Counted from the stretch's first letter, positions 42,649-51,651 are shown. The stretch: 64,000 bases of DNA from Micromonospora eburnea (GCF_900090225.1 NZ_FMHY01000002.1:4030001-4094000); one strand, 5' to 3'. Program-made: numbers and translations. Notes: generated by a model from the sequence alone, not told the origin.

Positions 42649-43785
42649 TCACGGACGAGCGTGGCTGCCCGGCTCGTCCGCGCCCAGCAGCGCGTACCGC
42701 GCGGCGAGGGCGTGGAAGGACTGCTTGGGCTCCCAGCGGTATTCGGACGCCGGGTCGTGGTGGTCGGCCCGGATGGTCTTGACCAGCGCCATGCTCGCCG
42801 CGTCGAGGTCCAGGCGGGGATCCGTGGAGTGCGGGTGCGTCGGGTGGATGAACTCGCTCACCGCCACGCCGTGCACGCCCGCCCGGGCGAACACGTCCAG
42901 CATCCGCTGGTGGAAGGCCGCCTGGGCGGGCTCGTCGCGGAGAACCCCCTCGTGGACGGTCGGCTCGGGTCCGCTCCGGTCGACGACGTCGAAGGAGAGG
43001 AACGCCATCTCAGCGGCGCGCGGATGGGTCGCCGTCCCGAACTCCGCGATCATCACCGGCTTGCCCCATCGGTGGTAACGCGCGATCTCGGCGACCTGGT
43101 CCTCGTCCCGGGCCGGGTAGCCGAGGGTGTAGTAGTGCATGAGTCGGACCGTGTCGAACAGTCGCCAGTCGACGTCCTCGAACGGGGCCGCGGCGTAACC
43201 GACCTCCCCGCCGAAGATCGATCGCACGGTCCGCACCGACCGGTCGAGGAACTGGTTGAGGCGTTCGTTGGCGCCGACCAGGTCGACCGTGCCGGTCGGC
43301 CGCAGGACGTGATGGTCGGCCTCGGCGAAGATGTTCGCCATCCGCTGGTGGTACTGCTCGCCGGCGACCAGGCCCGGCGTGAAGACCAGGTGGACGCAGC
43401 CGGTGGAGAGGCTGACGGCGGCCCCGTCGCGTCGCATCCGCTCGGCGACGCGCGCCGTTTCGGCCAGATGGTCGACGATCTCCGGTTGCGGTCGGTCGAC
43501 GAGGCGGGGTTGCAGCCACACGTGCAGCCCGACCTCGGCCGCCGCCCGCGCGGTGTCCGCCAGCCGCCCCAGGTCGCTGCCGTAGAGGGTGACCGAGTTG
43601 CAGTGCAGTTGCCGGCGGATCGCCCCGATCTCCTCGGCCATCCGGTCGTTGTTCCAGACCACCCGGGACAGATCCCCCTGACCGGTGGCGAAGTTGGTGC
43701 CGGTGTCGTAGGCGACGCCGACCGAGCGCAGGACTCCGGGTCGGGCGGCGTCGTGCGGGGTGCCGGGCTGCGGACTGCCTGTCAT
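42649..43785 (-). CDS. glycoside-hydrolase-like TIM-barrel protein
   Basis: 378 residues from ATG 43785, with AGGGAGA upstream. The order VRSVGVAYDTG, then LHCNSVTLYGSDLGRL, GLHVWLQPRLVD, DLVGANERLN, VGYAAAPFEDVDW and KPVMIAEFGTATH reads as successive strands of a (beta/alpha)8 glycoside hydrolase fold. AEFG carries a glutamate at the usual nucleophile site. Actinomycete relatives are often labelled abortive-infection proteins, with no evidence that I know of. No signal peptide, so a cytoplasmic role. It is isolated between hairpins and probably lies outside the cluster. Confidence 0.6.
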   Translation of the reverse strand: MTGSPQPGTPHDAARPGVLRSVGVAYDTGTNFATGQGDLSRVVWNNDRMAEEIGAIRRQLHCNSVTLYGSDLGRLADTARAAAEVGLHVWLQPRLVDRPQPEIVDHLAETARVAERMRRDGAAVSLSTGCVHLVFTPGLVAGEQYHQRMANIFAEADHHVLRPTGTVDLVGANERLNQFLDRSVRTVRSIFGGEVGYAAAPFEDVDWRLFDTVRLMHYYTLGYPARDEDQVAEIARYHRWGKPVMIAEFGTATHPRAAEMAFLSFDVVDRSGPEPTVHEGVLRDEPAQAAFHQRMLDVFARAGVHGVAVSEFIHPTHPHSTDPRLDLDAASMALVKTIRADHHDPASEYRWEPKQSFHALAARYALLGADEPGSHARP

Positions 43786-44043
43786 TTACGTTCTCCCTGG
43801 TGACCTGGATACGGGTGTGCCTCGGGCAGGTCACGTCGGGTTCGCACGACCGGGCGACGGTGCCCGTCCCATGGCGCGAGTCCGGCAGGTAGCCCCGGCG
43901 CCGCCGACCGACGTGCCCGGGCTCGACCCTCGCAACCGGCGTACCACCGGCGCATCTCCGGGCGTGCCGCCCGCGAGCCCGCTGGGCCGGGGTCAGCACG
44001 GGGGAAGGTGCTCCGGCGCTGCCGCCACTGACACGCTGGGTGC

Positions 44044-44796
44044 ATGGCGGAGTTCGACGGTAGGACGGTCCTGATCACCGGGGGTGGCAGCGGCATCGGC
44101 CTGGCCACCGCGCGCAGGCTGCTGGAGGTCGGTGCGCGGGTGGTCATCGCGGGCCGCAGCGTCGCCCGGTTGCACCGGGCGCTCGAGGCGCTCGACGCGC
44201 CCGAGCGGGTCGTCGCGGTACCCGCCGACGTGTCGGTGGCAGCGGACCTCGACCGGTTGATGACCGTGGTGGAACACCGCGTCGGCCGTCTGCACGGGGT
44301 GTTCGCCAACGCCGGGATCGCCCGGTTCAACCCGTGCGCGGCGGTGGCCGACGAGGAGTACGCCGACCTGCTCGACACCAACCTCCGGGGGGTCTTCCAC
44401 ACGATCCAGAAGGCGCTGCCGCTGCTGGTCGACGGCGCGGCGGTGGTGGTGAACGGGAGCTGGCTGGTGCACCGTGGTCTGGCGACGACTCCTCTGTACG
44501 CGGCCGGCAAGGCGGCGGTCGTGAACCTCGCCCGTTCCCTCGCCGCGGACCTGGGGGCCCGTGGCACCCGGATCAACGCGGTGAGCCCCGGCTACATCGT
44601 GACGGACATGTTCCTCGGCATCGCCGACACGGAGGAGTCCCGGGAGGCCGCTCGCGGCCAGGTCCCGCTGGGGCGGTTGGGCCGGCCGGAGGACGTGGCG
44701 GACGCCGTGGTCTTTCTGCTGTCCGACCGGTCGTCCTACATCACCGGACAGGAGCTGCTGGTCGACGGTGGACTGATCACGTCAGTGCCGAAGTGA
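44044..44796 (+). CDS. SDR family oxidoreductase
   Basis: 250 residues. Classical short-chain dehydrogenase: TGGGSGIGLATARRL cofactor loop, NAGIARFNP, catalytic serine in VVNGSWLVHRG, YAAGK (Tyr ~158) and SPGYIVTDM, then a C-terminal GQELLVDGG typical of FabG-like members. ATG 44044 has no recognisable ribosome site, so it may be leaderless. An arginine following the loop region (AGRSVARL) favours NADP. Substrate unknown. It stands alone and is followed by a strong terminator. Confidence 0.85.
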   Translation: MAEFDGRTVLITGGGSGIGLATARRLLEVGARVVIAGRSVARLHRALEALDAPERVVAVPADVSVAADLDRLMTVVEHRVGRLHGVFANAGIARFNPCAAVADEEYADLLDTNLRGVFHTIQKALPLLVDGAAVVVNGSWLVHRGLATTPLYAAGKAAVVNLARSLAADLGARGTRINAVSPGYIVTDMFLGIADTEESREAARGQVPLGRLGRPEDVADAVVFLLSDRSSYITGQELLVDGGLITSVPK

Positions 44797-44887
44797 TGCT
44801 CGTGGTGGCCGGTCCAACGGGATCGAGGCCACCCGCGCCGGCCGGGCCGGCGCGTTCCAGGCGTGGTGGGCCCGGTACCCCACGCCG

Positions 44888-44940
44888 GGCGGGCACCGCG
44901 CGATCACCTCGGGGGTGTGGTCGATCGCGCGGTGCCCGCC
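44888..44940. terminator. bidirectional terminator
   Basis: An 18-bp perfect stem with a 17-nt loop lies between the convergent SDR and DUF1579 genes. Confidence 0.8.
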
Positions 44941-44954
44941 ACGTCGGTTTCCGG

Positions 44955-45446
44955 TCAGGAGACCTTGGTCAGCGTGGCGTGCATGAACGGCACCCAGTTG
45001 CCGTCCGGCAGCGGGAAGTCGCAGTCGTAGGTGATGGTCCCGTCGTCGTTGAGCTTGCGGACGTACTTCGCCGGGCCCACCAGGACGAGCTTGTCGTCCT
45101 CGAAGTCGCCGGTGTAGCGGCTCTGCTCCTCGTTGAACGGCCCGAAGCTGCTGAAGTAGTGCGAGCGGAACTTCTGGGTCTCCGGGTCGAAGTCGAAGAA
45201 CTCGTAGCCGACGTCCGGCATCTTGCCGGCCGGGCCCATGTCGATCGCGCAGTTCCAGTGGTGGACCAGGAAGAAGCCTCCCTCGAGCCACTCGAAGGTC
45301 TCGGTGCCGGAGAGCTCGGCCGCCGGGCCCATCGGGCCGGCCTCCGTCTTGCCGCTGAGCTTCCAGGTGCCGACGAGGAAGTCGAGGCGGCGCAGGTCCG
45401 GGGACGGCTGCGGCGGCGGGGGCATCTGCTGGGTGTTGTCGGACAT
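44955..45446 (-). CDS. DUF1579 domain protein
   Basis: 163 residues from ATG 45446, with AAGGAG upstream; the frame to 45626 has no better start. After a proline-rich start comes RRLDFLVGTWKLSGKT, the DUF1579 opening, followed by FEWLEGGFFLVHHW, GYEFFDFDPETQKF and a beta-rich C-terminus. This is the lipocalin/THAP4-like barrel of unknown function found widely in actinomycetes. No signal peptide. Not linked to the cluster. Confidence 0.75.
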   Translation of the reverse strand: MSDNTQQMPPPPQPSPDLRRLDFLVGTWKLSGKTEAGPMGPAAELSGTETFEWLEGGFFLVHHWNCAIDMGPAGKMPDVGYEFFDFDPETQKFRSHYFSSFGPFNEEQSRYTGDFEDDKLVLVGPAKYVRKLNDDGTITYDCDFPLPDGNWVPFMHATLTKVS

Positions 45447-45777
45447 CGTCGCTCCTTCTAACTGTTCCGCTTGCCGGAGGTCGTTACGTGTGACGTACGG
45501 CGAACCCGAGGGTCGGTGACTGTCCGACGCGCCGGACGACGACGGCCGACAGCCACGTCTCTTATGACGCGGGCGTGGCGGGCAACTCATCGGCTTCCCG
45601 GCGAGGCAGCTCGCCAGATACGCCAACCATGCCCTAACGGTGGATATCTACTCCACCGAAGGGACCATGCCGGGTCGGCCGTCGGACACGCCGCTGACGC
45701 GGGCCGGCGGAAAGCGGACGGGCGTGCGGCGCACCGGCAGGACCGGCGCACCGCACGCCCGGAGAAGACCGTGAAGA
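45447..45777. other. gene-free stretch with a terminator hairpin
   Basis: 331 bp. It holds the upstream region of the DUF1579 gene, a small dyad CGGTGGA-N7-TCCACCG (45638-45658) and a longer hairpin at 45721-45759, listed separately. No gene is supported. Confidence 0.4.
45721..45759 (-). terminator. hairpin after the methyltransferase gene
   Basis: GGCGTGCGG pairs with CCGCACGCC around an imperfect inner stem, 18 bp past the methyltransferase stop on the minus strand. Confidence 0.55.
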
Positions 45778-46605
45778 TCAGAGGTACGGCTTACGCGCGG
45801 CGATGACCACGTAGCCGATGTCGCCGTCCCAGGCGAAGTAGTCCCGGTAGGACTGCTTGAGCTCACGCACCATGTCCTCGCCGAACCGCGTGGACAGCTC
45901 GTCGTGCAGCTCGTCGGCGCGGTCCAGATAGCGCAGCCCCATGCCGTACACCCGTGGCCCGCACTGGGTGTACTCCTCCACGTCGAAGCCCGCCGCCCGC
46001 AGCCGCGAGATCCACTCCGGTACGGAGAGCAGTTGGCCGATCTGGAAGGCCGCCATGAACTCGGCGGCCCGATCCGCGCCCACGTGCGCCTCCCGGGTGC
46101 AGTCCGCGATGGCCAACCGGCCGCCGGGCCGCAGCACGCGGTGGAACTCGGCGAGCGGCGCCGTCAGGTCACCGGCGTGCATGAGCGACTCGATCGCCAC
46201 GACCGCGTCGAACGACCCGTCGGCGAAGGCGAGGTCGTGGTAGTCGCCGTGGGCGAACGCGATCCGGGAGGCCGCCTCGCTGCGCTCGGCGCGGCGCTGC
46301 GCCTCCACCGCCTGTACGGGGCTGATGGTGACGCCGGTGACCCGGGCCGCGTACTCCTCGGCCAGCTGCACGGCGGGCGCACCGACACCACAGCCGGCGT
46401 CGAGGACGTCCTCCCCCGGCCGCAGGTCGATCGCCTCGGCGAGCTTGCGGGTGATCCGCTTGGCCGCCTCGACCACGGGAGTGTCGTCACGGTCGTCGTA
46501 CCAGTAGGGCAGGTGTTCCTGGCCGTCGATGAAGATCTGCGACAGCGCCGCGGTCTCGTCGTACATCCGGCCGATGTCGTCCGTGGTGGGTATTGTCGAG
46601 TCCAT
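45778..46605 (-). CDS. SAM-dependent methyltransferase, UbiE/rifamycin-O-methyltransferase-like
   Basis: 275 residues from ATG 46605; the frame runs to 46812, but that would cross the divergent promoter. MYDETAALSQIFIDGQEHLPYWYDD, split here as MYDETAALSQ and HLPYWYDD, is a cyclopropane-synthase/sterol-type methyltransferase lead-in. LDAGCGVGAPAVQLAEEY is SAM motif I, followed by GDYHDLAFADGSFD and LRPGGRLAIAD. It resembles the group of the 27-O-demethylrifamycin methyltransferase. Divergent from the sigma factor gene. The substrate is unknown. Confidence 0.75.
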   Translation of the reverse strand: MDSTIPTTDDIGRMYDETAALSQIFIDGQEHLPYWYDDRDDTPVVEAAKRITRKLAEAIDLRPGEDVLDAGCGVGAPAVQLAEEYAARVTGVTISPVQAVEAQRRAERSEAASRIAFAHGDYHDLAFADGSFDAVVAIESLMHAGDLTAPLAEFHRVLRPGGRLAIADCTREAHVGADRAAEFMAAFQIGQLLSVPEWISRLRAAGFDVEEYTQCGPRVYGMGLRYLDRADELHDELSTRFGEDMVRELKQSYRDYFAWDGDIGYVVIAARKPYL

Positions 46606-46793
46606 CGCCCCTCGCTCCGGTGTCGTCGCCAGCTTGATCGCGGAATCACCCTCGCATCCGTCATCGGCGCGCTCACCTCTGGACGTGCCCGGCTCGCCCG
46701 CTGTCACGTCGCGCGTGTCAGCCGGCTCCACAGGGGCCGGTCGGTATAGTGAGACGTGCATATTTGTTCCACGAGCGGCTGAAAGAGGGATAG
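46606..46793. promoter_or_regulatory. divergent promoter region, methyltransferase / sigma factor
   Basis: 188 bp that should hold both promoters. A TATAGT at about 46744 could be a -10 for the sigma factor gene, followed by an AT-rich CATATTTGTT stretch. No matching -35 was identified. Confidence 0.35.
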
Positions 46794-47846
46794 ATGGCGA
46801 ACCTTGGTGCAAATGCGCCGCAACGCGACGCCGAGCAGACGACCGCCATCACCACCATCGACGAGGAGGGCTTCGCGGCTCTCGCCGACCGGCACCGCCG
46901 GGAGTTGCAGGTCCACTGCTACCGGATGCTGGGCTCCTTCGAGGACGCGGAGGATCTCGTCCAGGAGACCTATCTGCGGGCGTGGCGCAAACGGGAGACG
47001 TTCGAGGGGCGGTCCACCGCCCGGTCCTGGCTGTACCGCATCGCGACGAACGCCTGCCTGGACTTCCTGCGGCGCAACGCGCGCACCCCCCTCCCGCACC
47101 GCCAGCCGGCCCTGGGAGCGGGGCCGACCACCCCGCCGCCGGCGACCGACGAGGTCCCCTGGCTGCAGCCCTACCCCGACTACCTGCTCGACCCCGTGGC
47201 GCCACCCGACAGCCAGCCGGACTCGCAGATCATGGCGCGGGAGACGATCGAGCTGGCGTTCCTCGTGGCGATCCAGCACCTGCCGCCCCAGCAGCGGGCG
47301 GTGCTGATCCTGCGGGACGTGCTCGGCTGGTCGGCGAACGAGACCGCCGCGATGCTGGACATCAGCCTCGCCTCCGCCAACAGTGCCCTGCAACGGGCGC
47401 GGGCCACGCTGAAGGACCGGCTCCCGCCCCGCCCGATCGACTGGGGCCCGACCGATGATCCGGCCGAGGCCGAGCGCGCCCTCGTGCAACGGTGCATCGA
47501 GGCGCTGGAGAAGGCCGACGCGGCGAACTTCGCGAAGCTCCTCCGCGAGGACGTACGGGTGACCATGCCGCCGGACCCGTTCTGGATCATCGGCCGGGAG
47601 ATGTTCGTCGCCGGTCTCGTCGCGCAGTTCGACCCGACGTCACCGGCCTACTTCGGGGAGTGGAAGGCGCTCGGGACGCACGCGAACCGGCAGCCGGCGG
47701 TCGCGGGATACGTCCGCCGGCCGGGCGAGTCGCTGTACCGCCCGCAGGTGCTCAACGTCTTCCGGATCGAGGACGGCATGATCGCGGAGATCACCGCGTT
47801 CTCGCCGGACGTCTTCCCGATGTTCGACCTGCCTGCCTCCCTGTGA
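46794..47846 (+). CDS. ECF-type sigma-70 factor with C-terminal SnoaL-like domain
   Basis: 350 residues; ATG 46794 after AAAGAGGGA. Region 2: LQVHCYRMLGSFEDAEDLVQETYLRAWR, quoted as YRMLGSFEDAEDLVQET, and SWLYRIATNACLDFLR. Region 4: LPPQQRAVLILRDVLGWSANETA followed by SLASANSALQRARATL. The C-terminal ~130 residues (from ALVQRCIEALEKAD) form a SnoaL/NTF2-like domain, as in SigG/SigJ-type (TIGR02960) factors, where it modulates activity in place of an anti-sigma factor. None is encoded next to it. A role in controlling the enediyne genes is possible but not indicated. Confidence 0.87.
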   Translation: MANLGANAPQRDAEQTTAITTIDEEGFAALADRHRRELQVHCYRMLGSFEDAEDLVQETYLRAWRKRETFEGRSTARSWLYRIATNACLDFLRRNARTPLPHRQPALGAGPTTPPPATDEVPWLQPYPDYLLDPVAPPDSQPDSQIMARETIELAFLVAIQHLPPQQRAVLILRDVLGWSANETAAMLDISLASANSALQRARATLKDRLPPRPIDWGPTDDPAEAERALVQRCIEALEKADAANFAKLLREDVRVTMPPDPFWIIGREMFVAGLVAQFDPTSPAYFGEWKALGTHANRQPAVAGYVRRPGESLYRPQVLNVFRIEDGMIAEITAFSPDVFPMFDLPASL

Positions 47847-47892
47847 ACGTACCGAGGGGCGCCCGCCGGCCGGCGGGCGCCCCTCGGTACGT
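47847..47892. terminator. very strong bidirectional hairpin
   Basis: A perfect 21-bp inverted repeat around a GGCC centre lies one base past the sigma factor stop and four bases short of the convergent methyltransferase stop. It is the longest perfect dyad in the window. Confidence 0.85.
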
Positions 47893-47896
47893 ACCG

Positions 47897-48589
47897 TCAC
47901 CGCTTCCTGGCGATGGTGAGCCCGTCGGCGATCGGGAGCATGACCGCCTCCAACCGGTCGTCGGCCGCCACGGCCGCGTTGACCTCGCGCAGCACCGCGG
48001 CGCACCTGCGCTGCAACGACTCACCGGCCAGTTCCGGCGCGGTCACGAAGCCGTCGAGCAGCACGTTGTCCAGCACCAGCAGACCGCCGGGGCGGAGCAG
48101 CGGCACCGCGAGGTCGTAGTAGGTCGGGTAGTTCAACTTGTCGGCGTCGACGAAGACGAGGTCCACGGCCGGCTCGCCGGCCATCGCCCGAAGGGTCCGC
48201 GCGGCCGGACCGAGCCGGAAGTCGATGCGGTCGGCCACCCCCGCCCCCTGCCAGTGCGCGCGGGCCAGGTCCAGCCAGCGGTCGCTGTTGTCACAGGTGA
48301 TCACCCGGCCGCCCGGGGGCAGGCCGCGCGCGAAGGCCAGGGCGGAGAGCCCGGTGAGGGTGCCGATGTCGATCACGGTACGGGCGCCGGCGATCCGGGT
48401 CAGCAGGGTCAACAGCGCGAGCTGCTCCGCCGGCACCATCATCCCCGCCACCTCACCGAGGCCGTCGGTGGCGGCGATGAGGGCACGCACGGCCGGATCG
48501 GGTGGCGTCGTCGACGCGAGCAGGTACTCCCGTAACACCTGATTGACAGGTACGTGCTTGGCGATCCCGCCACCCGCCGCCGCGCTCAT
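47897..48589 (-). CDS. caffeoyl-CoA-type O-methyltransferase
   Basis: 230 residues from ATG 48589, with GGAGGGG upstream. Class I O-methyltransferase of the MT_3 family: MMVPAEQLALLTLL, SAM motif TVIDIGTLTGLSALAFA, VITCDNSDRWLDLAR, the metal-binding LVFVDADKLNYPTYYD and PLLRPGGLLVLDNVL. It depends on a divalent cation and probably methylates a catechol-like hydroxyl. It is divergent from ku and outside the cluster, so the substrate cannot be named; a small molecule with vicinal hydroxyls is typical. Confidence 0.8.
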   Translation of the reverse strand: MSAAAGGGIAKHVPVNQVLREYLLASTTPPDPAVRALIAATDGLGEVAGMMVPAEQLALLTLLTRIAGARTVIDIGTLTGLSALAFARGLPPGGRVITCDNSDRWLDLARAHWQGAGVADRIDFRLGPAARTLRAMAGEPAVDLVFVDADKLNYPTYYDLAVPLLRPGGLLVLDNVLLDGFVTAPELAGESLQRRCAAVLREVNAAVAADDRLEAVMLPIADGLTIARKR

Positions 48590-48816
48590 GCGTCCGCCCC
48601 TCCGGCCTCGGTCCGCTCCGCCGTGGGCCCGGCCGGTCGGCTCGGGCCGCGGGCGGGCCAGCCTGATCGTCGCCGGGGCGTCCCGCCGGCCGCATCCTCG
48701 ACGGTGCGTTGTCCGTGCGGTCGGTGCGGCAGCCGCGCACGCAGGAGGAAGAGACGGGCCCACCGCCCGTGTCAGGCTGGCCGCAGGGTACGGATCACGA
48801 TCAGCCGGGAGCACGG

Positions 48817-49575
48817 ATGCGGGCAATGTGGAAGGGTGCGATCTCCTTCGGCCTTGTGTCGATCGCCGTCAAGGTGCATGCCGCCACCGAGGAGAAGGCC
48901 GTCCGGTTCCGGCAGGTGCACCGCGACGACAACGGCCGGATCAGCGTACGGCGCTTCTGCGACGACTGCGGTGACGAGGTGGCCTACGAGGACGTCGCCA
49001 AGGCGTACGAACTCGACGACGGACGGTTGGTCGCCATCAGTGACGAGGAGTTGGCCGGTCTGCCGCTGCCGACGCTGCGCACCATCGAGGTGCTCAGGTT
49101 CGTCCGCACCGAGGAGGTCGACCCCGTCCTCTACCACCGGACGTACTTCCTGGAGCCGGACGACATCGCCGTCCTGCCGTACACCTTGCTGCGTGACGCG
49201 CTGCGCGACAGCCGCCGGGTGGCGATCGCCAAGGTCGCGCTGCGCCAGGTGGAACGGCTGGCGGCGATCCGGGTACGCGACGACATGCTCCTGCTGCACA
49301 CGATGATGTGGCCGGACGAGCTGCGGGCGCCGGAGTTCTCCTTCCTCGACGCTCCGGTGGCGGTGCCGGCCCCGGAGTTGGCCCGGACCACCTCCCTGAT
49401 CGACGCGATGACCGAGCGGTTCGACGCCGACGGCCTGCGGGACGATTTCCGGGCGGCCCTGCTGGCGCTGATCGCGACCAAGGCCGGCGACACGCCGGTG
49501 GACTCGGCGGCCACGACGGACGTGCCGGCTTCCCGCGCCGTACGGCGGCGCGGACGCGCCGAGAAAGCGGCGTAG
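48817..49575 (+). CDS. ku: Ku protein, non-homologous end joining
   Basis: 252 residues from ATG 48817 (GGGAG upstream); a second ATG follows nine bases on. MWKGAISFGLVSIAVKVHAAT is represented by its hallmark MWKGAISFGLV; then come RFRQVHRDD, RRFCDDCGDEVAYEDVAKAYEL, YFLEPDD and LLRDALRDSRRVAIAKV, all bacterial Ku core-domain features. The C-terminus (from ~235) is short and basic (RAVRRRGRAEKAA), the DNA- or LigD-interaction tail. Homodimeric Ku binds double-strand ends and recruits LigD, which is not in this window. Such repair would suit a producer of a strand-cleaving enediyne, though ku is common in actinomycetes. Confidence 0.93.
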   Translation: MRAMWKGAISFGLVSIAVKVHAATEEKAVRFRQVHRDDNGRISVRRFCDDCGDEVAYEDVAKAYELDDGRLVAISDEELAGLPLPTLRTIEVLRFVRTEEVDPVLYHRTYFLEPDDIAVLPYTLLRDALRDSRRVAIAKVALRQVERLAAIRVRDDMLLLHTMMWPDELRAPEFSFLDAPVAVPAPELARTTSLIDAMTERFDADGLRDDFRAALLALIATKAGDTPVDSAATTDVPASRAVRRRGRAEKAA

Positions 49576-49644
49576 GCGGCACGGCGCACGGGACTCGACG
49601 GCCAGCGCCGGAGAGGGCGTGTGGCTGCCGGTCCCGTGCTCCGA

Positions 49645-50187
49645 TCACACGCCGTACCCGTGCTCGACGATCCGCCGTACCGAGTCGCCGTATCCGTCCG
49701 GGCTCTCCGGCGCCCACGTGCCCAGCCCGTCCACGTACCGGTTGAACATGCAGAACGCCGCCGCGATGAGCACGGTGTCGTGGATCTCGATGTCGGTCGC
49801 GCCCTGCTCGCGTGCGGACTCCACCATCTCGGCGGTCACCGCGCGGCCCGACTGCTGCACCGCCCCGGCGATACGCAACAGGGCCTTCAGCTTCGACGAG
49901 ATGGGGGCCGAGTCGGGGTCGGCGCGCACCTGTTGCACCAGCGTCATGCCCTGGTCGAGTTGGGCGGCGGCGAACAGGGAGTGCGACGTGCAGCAGAATT
50001 CGCACTCGTTGCGGCCCGAGACGTATGCCGCGATCAGCTCCCGCTCCCCCGGGCTCATCGAGTGCGGGGCGCGCAGCAGCACCTCCGCCAGCGCGTTGAG
50101 GGGTTCGGCGGTCTCCGGCCGGAACCGCATGAGGCCGGTGATGCCGGGATTCTGCTGCTCGTCAAGCCCCAAGTCGATGTGAGCGAT
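49645..50187 (-). CDS. AhpD-like/carboxymuconolactone decarboxylase peroxidase-related protein, possible ATC start
   Basis: About 180 residues. RNECEFCCTSHSLFAA (about residue 60) is the CxxC-x2-H site of the AhpD/CMD family, and FCMFNRYVDGLGTWAP is the typical C-terminal helix of peroxidase-related members. The first ordinary start in frame is TTG 50172, without a ribosome site. Extending by five codons to an ATC at 50187 gives AHIDLGLDEQQNPG, which fits the family, and places a perfect GGAGGTG five bases upstream. I therefore give the ATC position. Outside the cluster; probably thiol-dependent peroxide or quinone chemistry. Convergent with ku. Confidence 0.75.
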   Translation of the reverse strand: MAHIDLGLDEQQNPGITGLMRFRPETAEPLNALAEVLLRAPHSMSPGERELIAAYVSGRNECEFCCTSHSLFAAAQLDQGMTLVQQVRADPDSAPISSKLKALLRIAGAVQQSGRAVTAEMVESAREQGATDIEIHDTVLIAAAFCMFNRYVDGLGTWAPESPDGYGDSVRRIVEHGYGV

Positions 50188-50400
50188 GACGTCACCTCCG
50201 GTGTAGACGGTGTGGCCTGACCCGCAACCGACGGACGGCCGGTACGGGTAGTCGCATGGTTACACGAGGTTGCGACCCGAGATTTCTTCACCCGTGCTCG
50301 ATTTTCGCGGAGGTTTCGACACCCAGGGGCGGCCGGGCCGGGGAGGAACTGAGCACGATCACCCACGGTGGCGGTCCGGTCGCGCTGTCACCATCGGGTC

Positions 50401-51561
50401 ATGGCGGACGATACGCAGATCCTGGACGGTGCCCGGGCCAGAGCCAGCTCGATGCTGACCCGACTGGAGGAGCTGGTGGCCTGCGAATCCCCGCCCGGGG
50501 AGGCGCGGCAGCTGTCGGTGTGCGCCGACCTGCTGACCGCCTGGGGCGACGCGGTGCTGGGCCGGCCCGCGCGGCGGGTGGTCGTGGACGGCCTGCCGCA
50601 TCTGCTGTGGCCGGCCACCGACCAGCGGGTGCTGCTGCTGGGTCACTTCGACACGGTGTGGCCGGCCGGCACGGTACGGGACTGGCCCTTCTCGATCCGC
50701 GGCCACCTGGCGACGGGCCCCGGGGTGTGCGACATGAAGGCCGGCATCGTGCAGGTGCTGACCGCGCTGGAGCTGCTGCCCGACACCGACCGGGTGGGCC
50801 TGCTGTTGACCTGCGACGAGGAGAGCGGATCGCCGGGTTCCCGGGCGTTGATCGAGAGGGAGGCCGCCCGCTCCGGCGTGGTGCTCGTGGGTGAGCCGTC
50901 CACCGAGTCGGGCGAGCTGAAGGTGGCGCGCAAGGGTGGCTCGGCGTACCGGTTGGTGGTGCGAGGGCGGGCCGCGCATGCCGGGGTGGAGCCGCACCGG
51001 GGAGTGAACGCGGGCGTCGAGGTGGCGCACCAGGCGTTGGCGGTGCAGCGGTTCGCCGACGGCGAGACCACCGTGACCCCGACGGTGCTGTCGGCCGGAA
51101 CGACCTCCAACGTGGTGCCGGAGTCCGGCGCGCTGTCGGTGGACGTACGGGCGTGGACCCGGGAGGAGCTGCACCGGGTGGACGCCCTGGTGCGGTCCCT
51201 GCGCCCCCGCCTGCCGGGCGCCCGGTTGACCGTCACCGGTGGCGTCAACCGGTATCCGATGCCGCCGGAGGTGGCGGCGCCGCTGCTGCGGGTGGCCCAG
51301 GAGGCGGCGACCCGGATGGGGCTGCCGGCGGTACGGGGCGTGCACGCGCCCGGCGCGTCGGACGCCAACTTCACCGGCGCCCTGGGAGTGCCCACCTTGG
51401 ACGGTCTGGGTGGGGTGGGCGGGCTGCCCCACGCCCGCGGCGAGTGGGTCGACGTGTCGCGGATGGCGGAGCGTACGGCGTTGCTCGCGGCGGTGATCCG
51501 CCGGGTGCTGGCCGACGGCGTGCCGGCAGTCGCGGCGACACGCACGACCGTCGCTGACTGA
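50401..51561 (+). CDS. M20 family metallopeptidase, glutamate-carboxypeptidase-like
   Basis: 386 residues from ATG 50401; there is no obvious ribosome site, so it may be leaderless. Zinc-site residues are in order: LLLGHFDTVWPAGT (His, Asp), GVCDMKAGI (bridging Asp), CDEESGSPGS (catalytic Glu and ligand), VGEPST and a late LPHARGEWV histidine. The dimerisation domain lies around 175-285 (GRAAHAGVEPHRGVNA). This is the carboxypeptidase-G2 branch, hydrolysing N-acyl or peptide bonds to glutamate-like residues. Cytoplasmic, with no signal peptide. Followed by a YbdK-like ligase on the same strand. Confidence 0.83.
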   Translation: MADDTQILDGARARASSMLTRLEELVACESPPGEARQLSVCADLLTAWGDAVLGRPARRVVVDGLPHLLWPATDQRVLLLGHFDTVWPAGTVRDWPFSIRGHLATGPGVCDMKAGIVQVLTALELLPDTDRVGLLLTCDEESGSPGSRALIEREAARSGVVLVGEPSTESGELKVARKGGSAYRLVVRGRAAHAGVEPHRGVNAGVEVAHQALAVQRFADGETTVTPTVLSAGTTSNVVPESGALSVDVRAWTREELHRVDALVRSLRPRLPGARLTVTGGVNRYPMPPEVAAPLLRVAQEAATRMGLPAVRGVHAPGASDANFTGALGVPTLDGLGGVGGLPHARGEWVDVSRMAERTALLAAVIRRVLADGVPAVAATRTTVAD

Positions 51562-51651
51562 CGGTGTTGCCGGGACTACGGTCGCCGTTACCCTGTCGGC
51601 CGGGCCGCCTCCGGCGGCCGCTGTGGCCGACGGTGGGAGGCGGTGGTCCGC

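Noticed and set aside
46606..46812. Extension of the methyltransferase gene into the sigma factor start
   Set aside because: It would overlap the divergent gene, and the added residues are unlike the family; ATG 46605 precedes the conserved MYDETA segment.
46794..47846. The ECF sigma factor as pathway regulator
   Set aside because: It lies several kilobases beyond the likely cluster end among ordinary genes, and nothing in the cluster promoters points to it.
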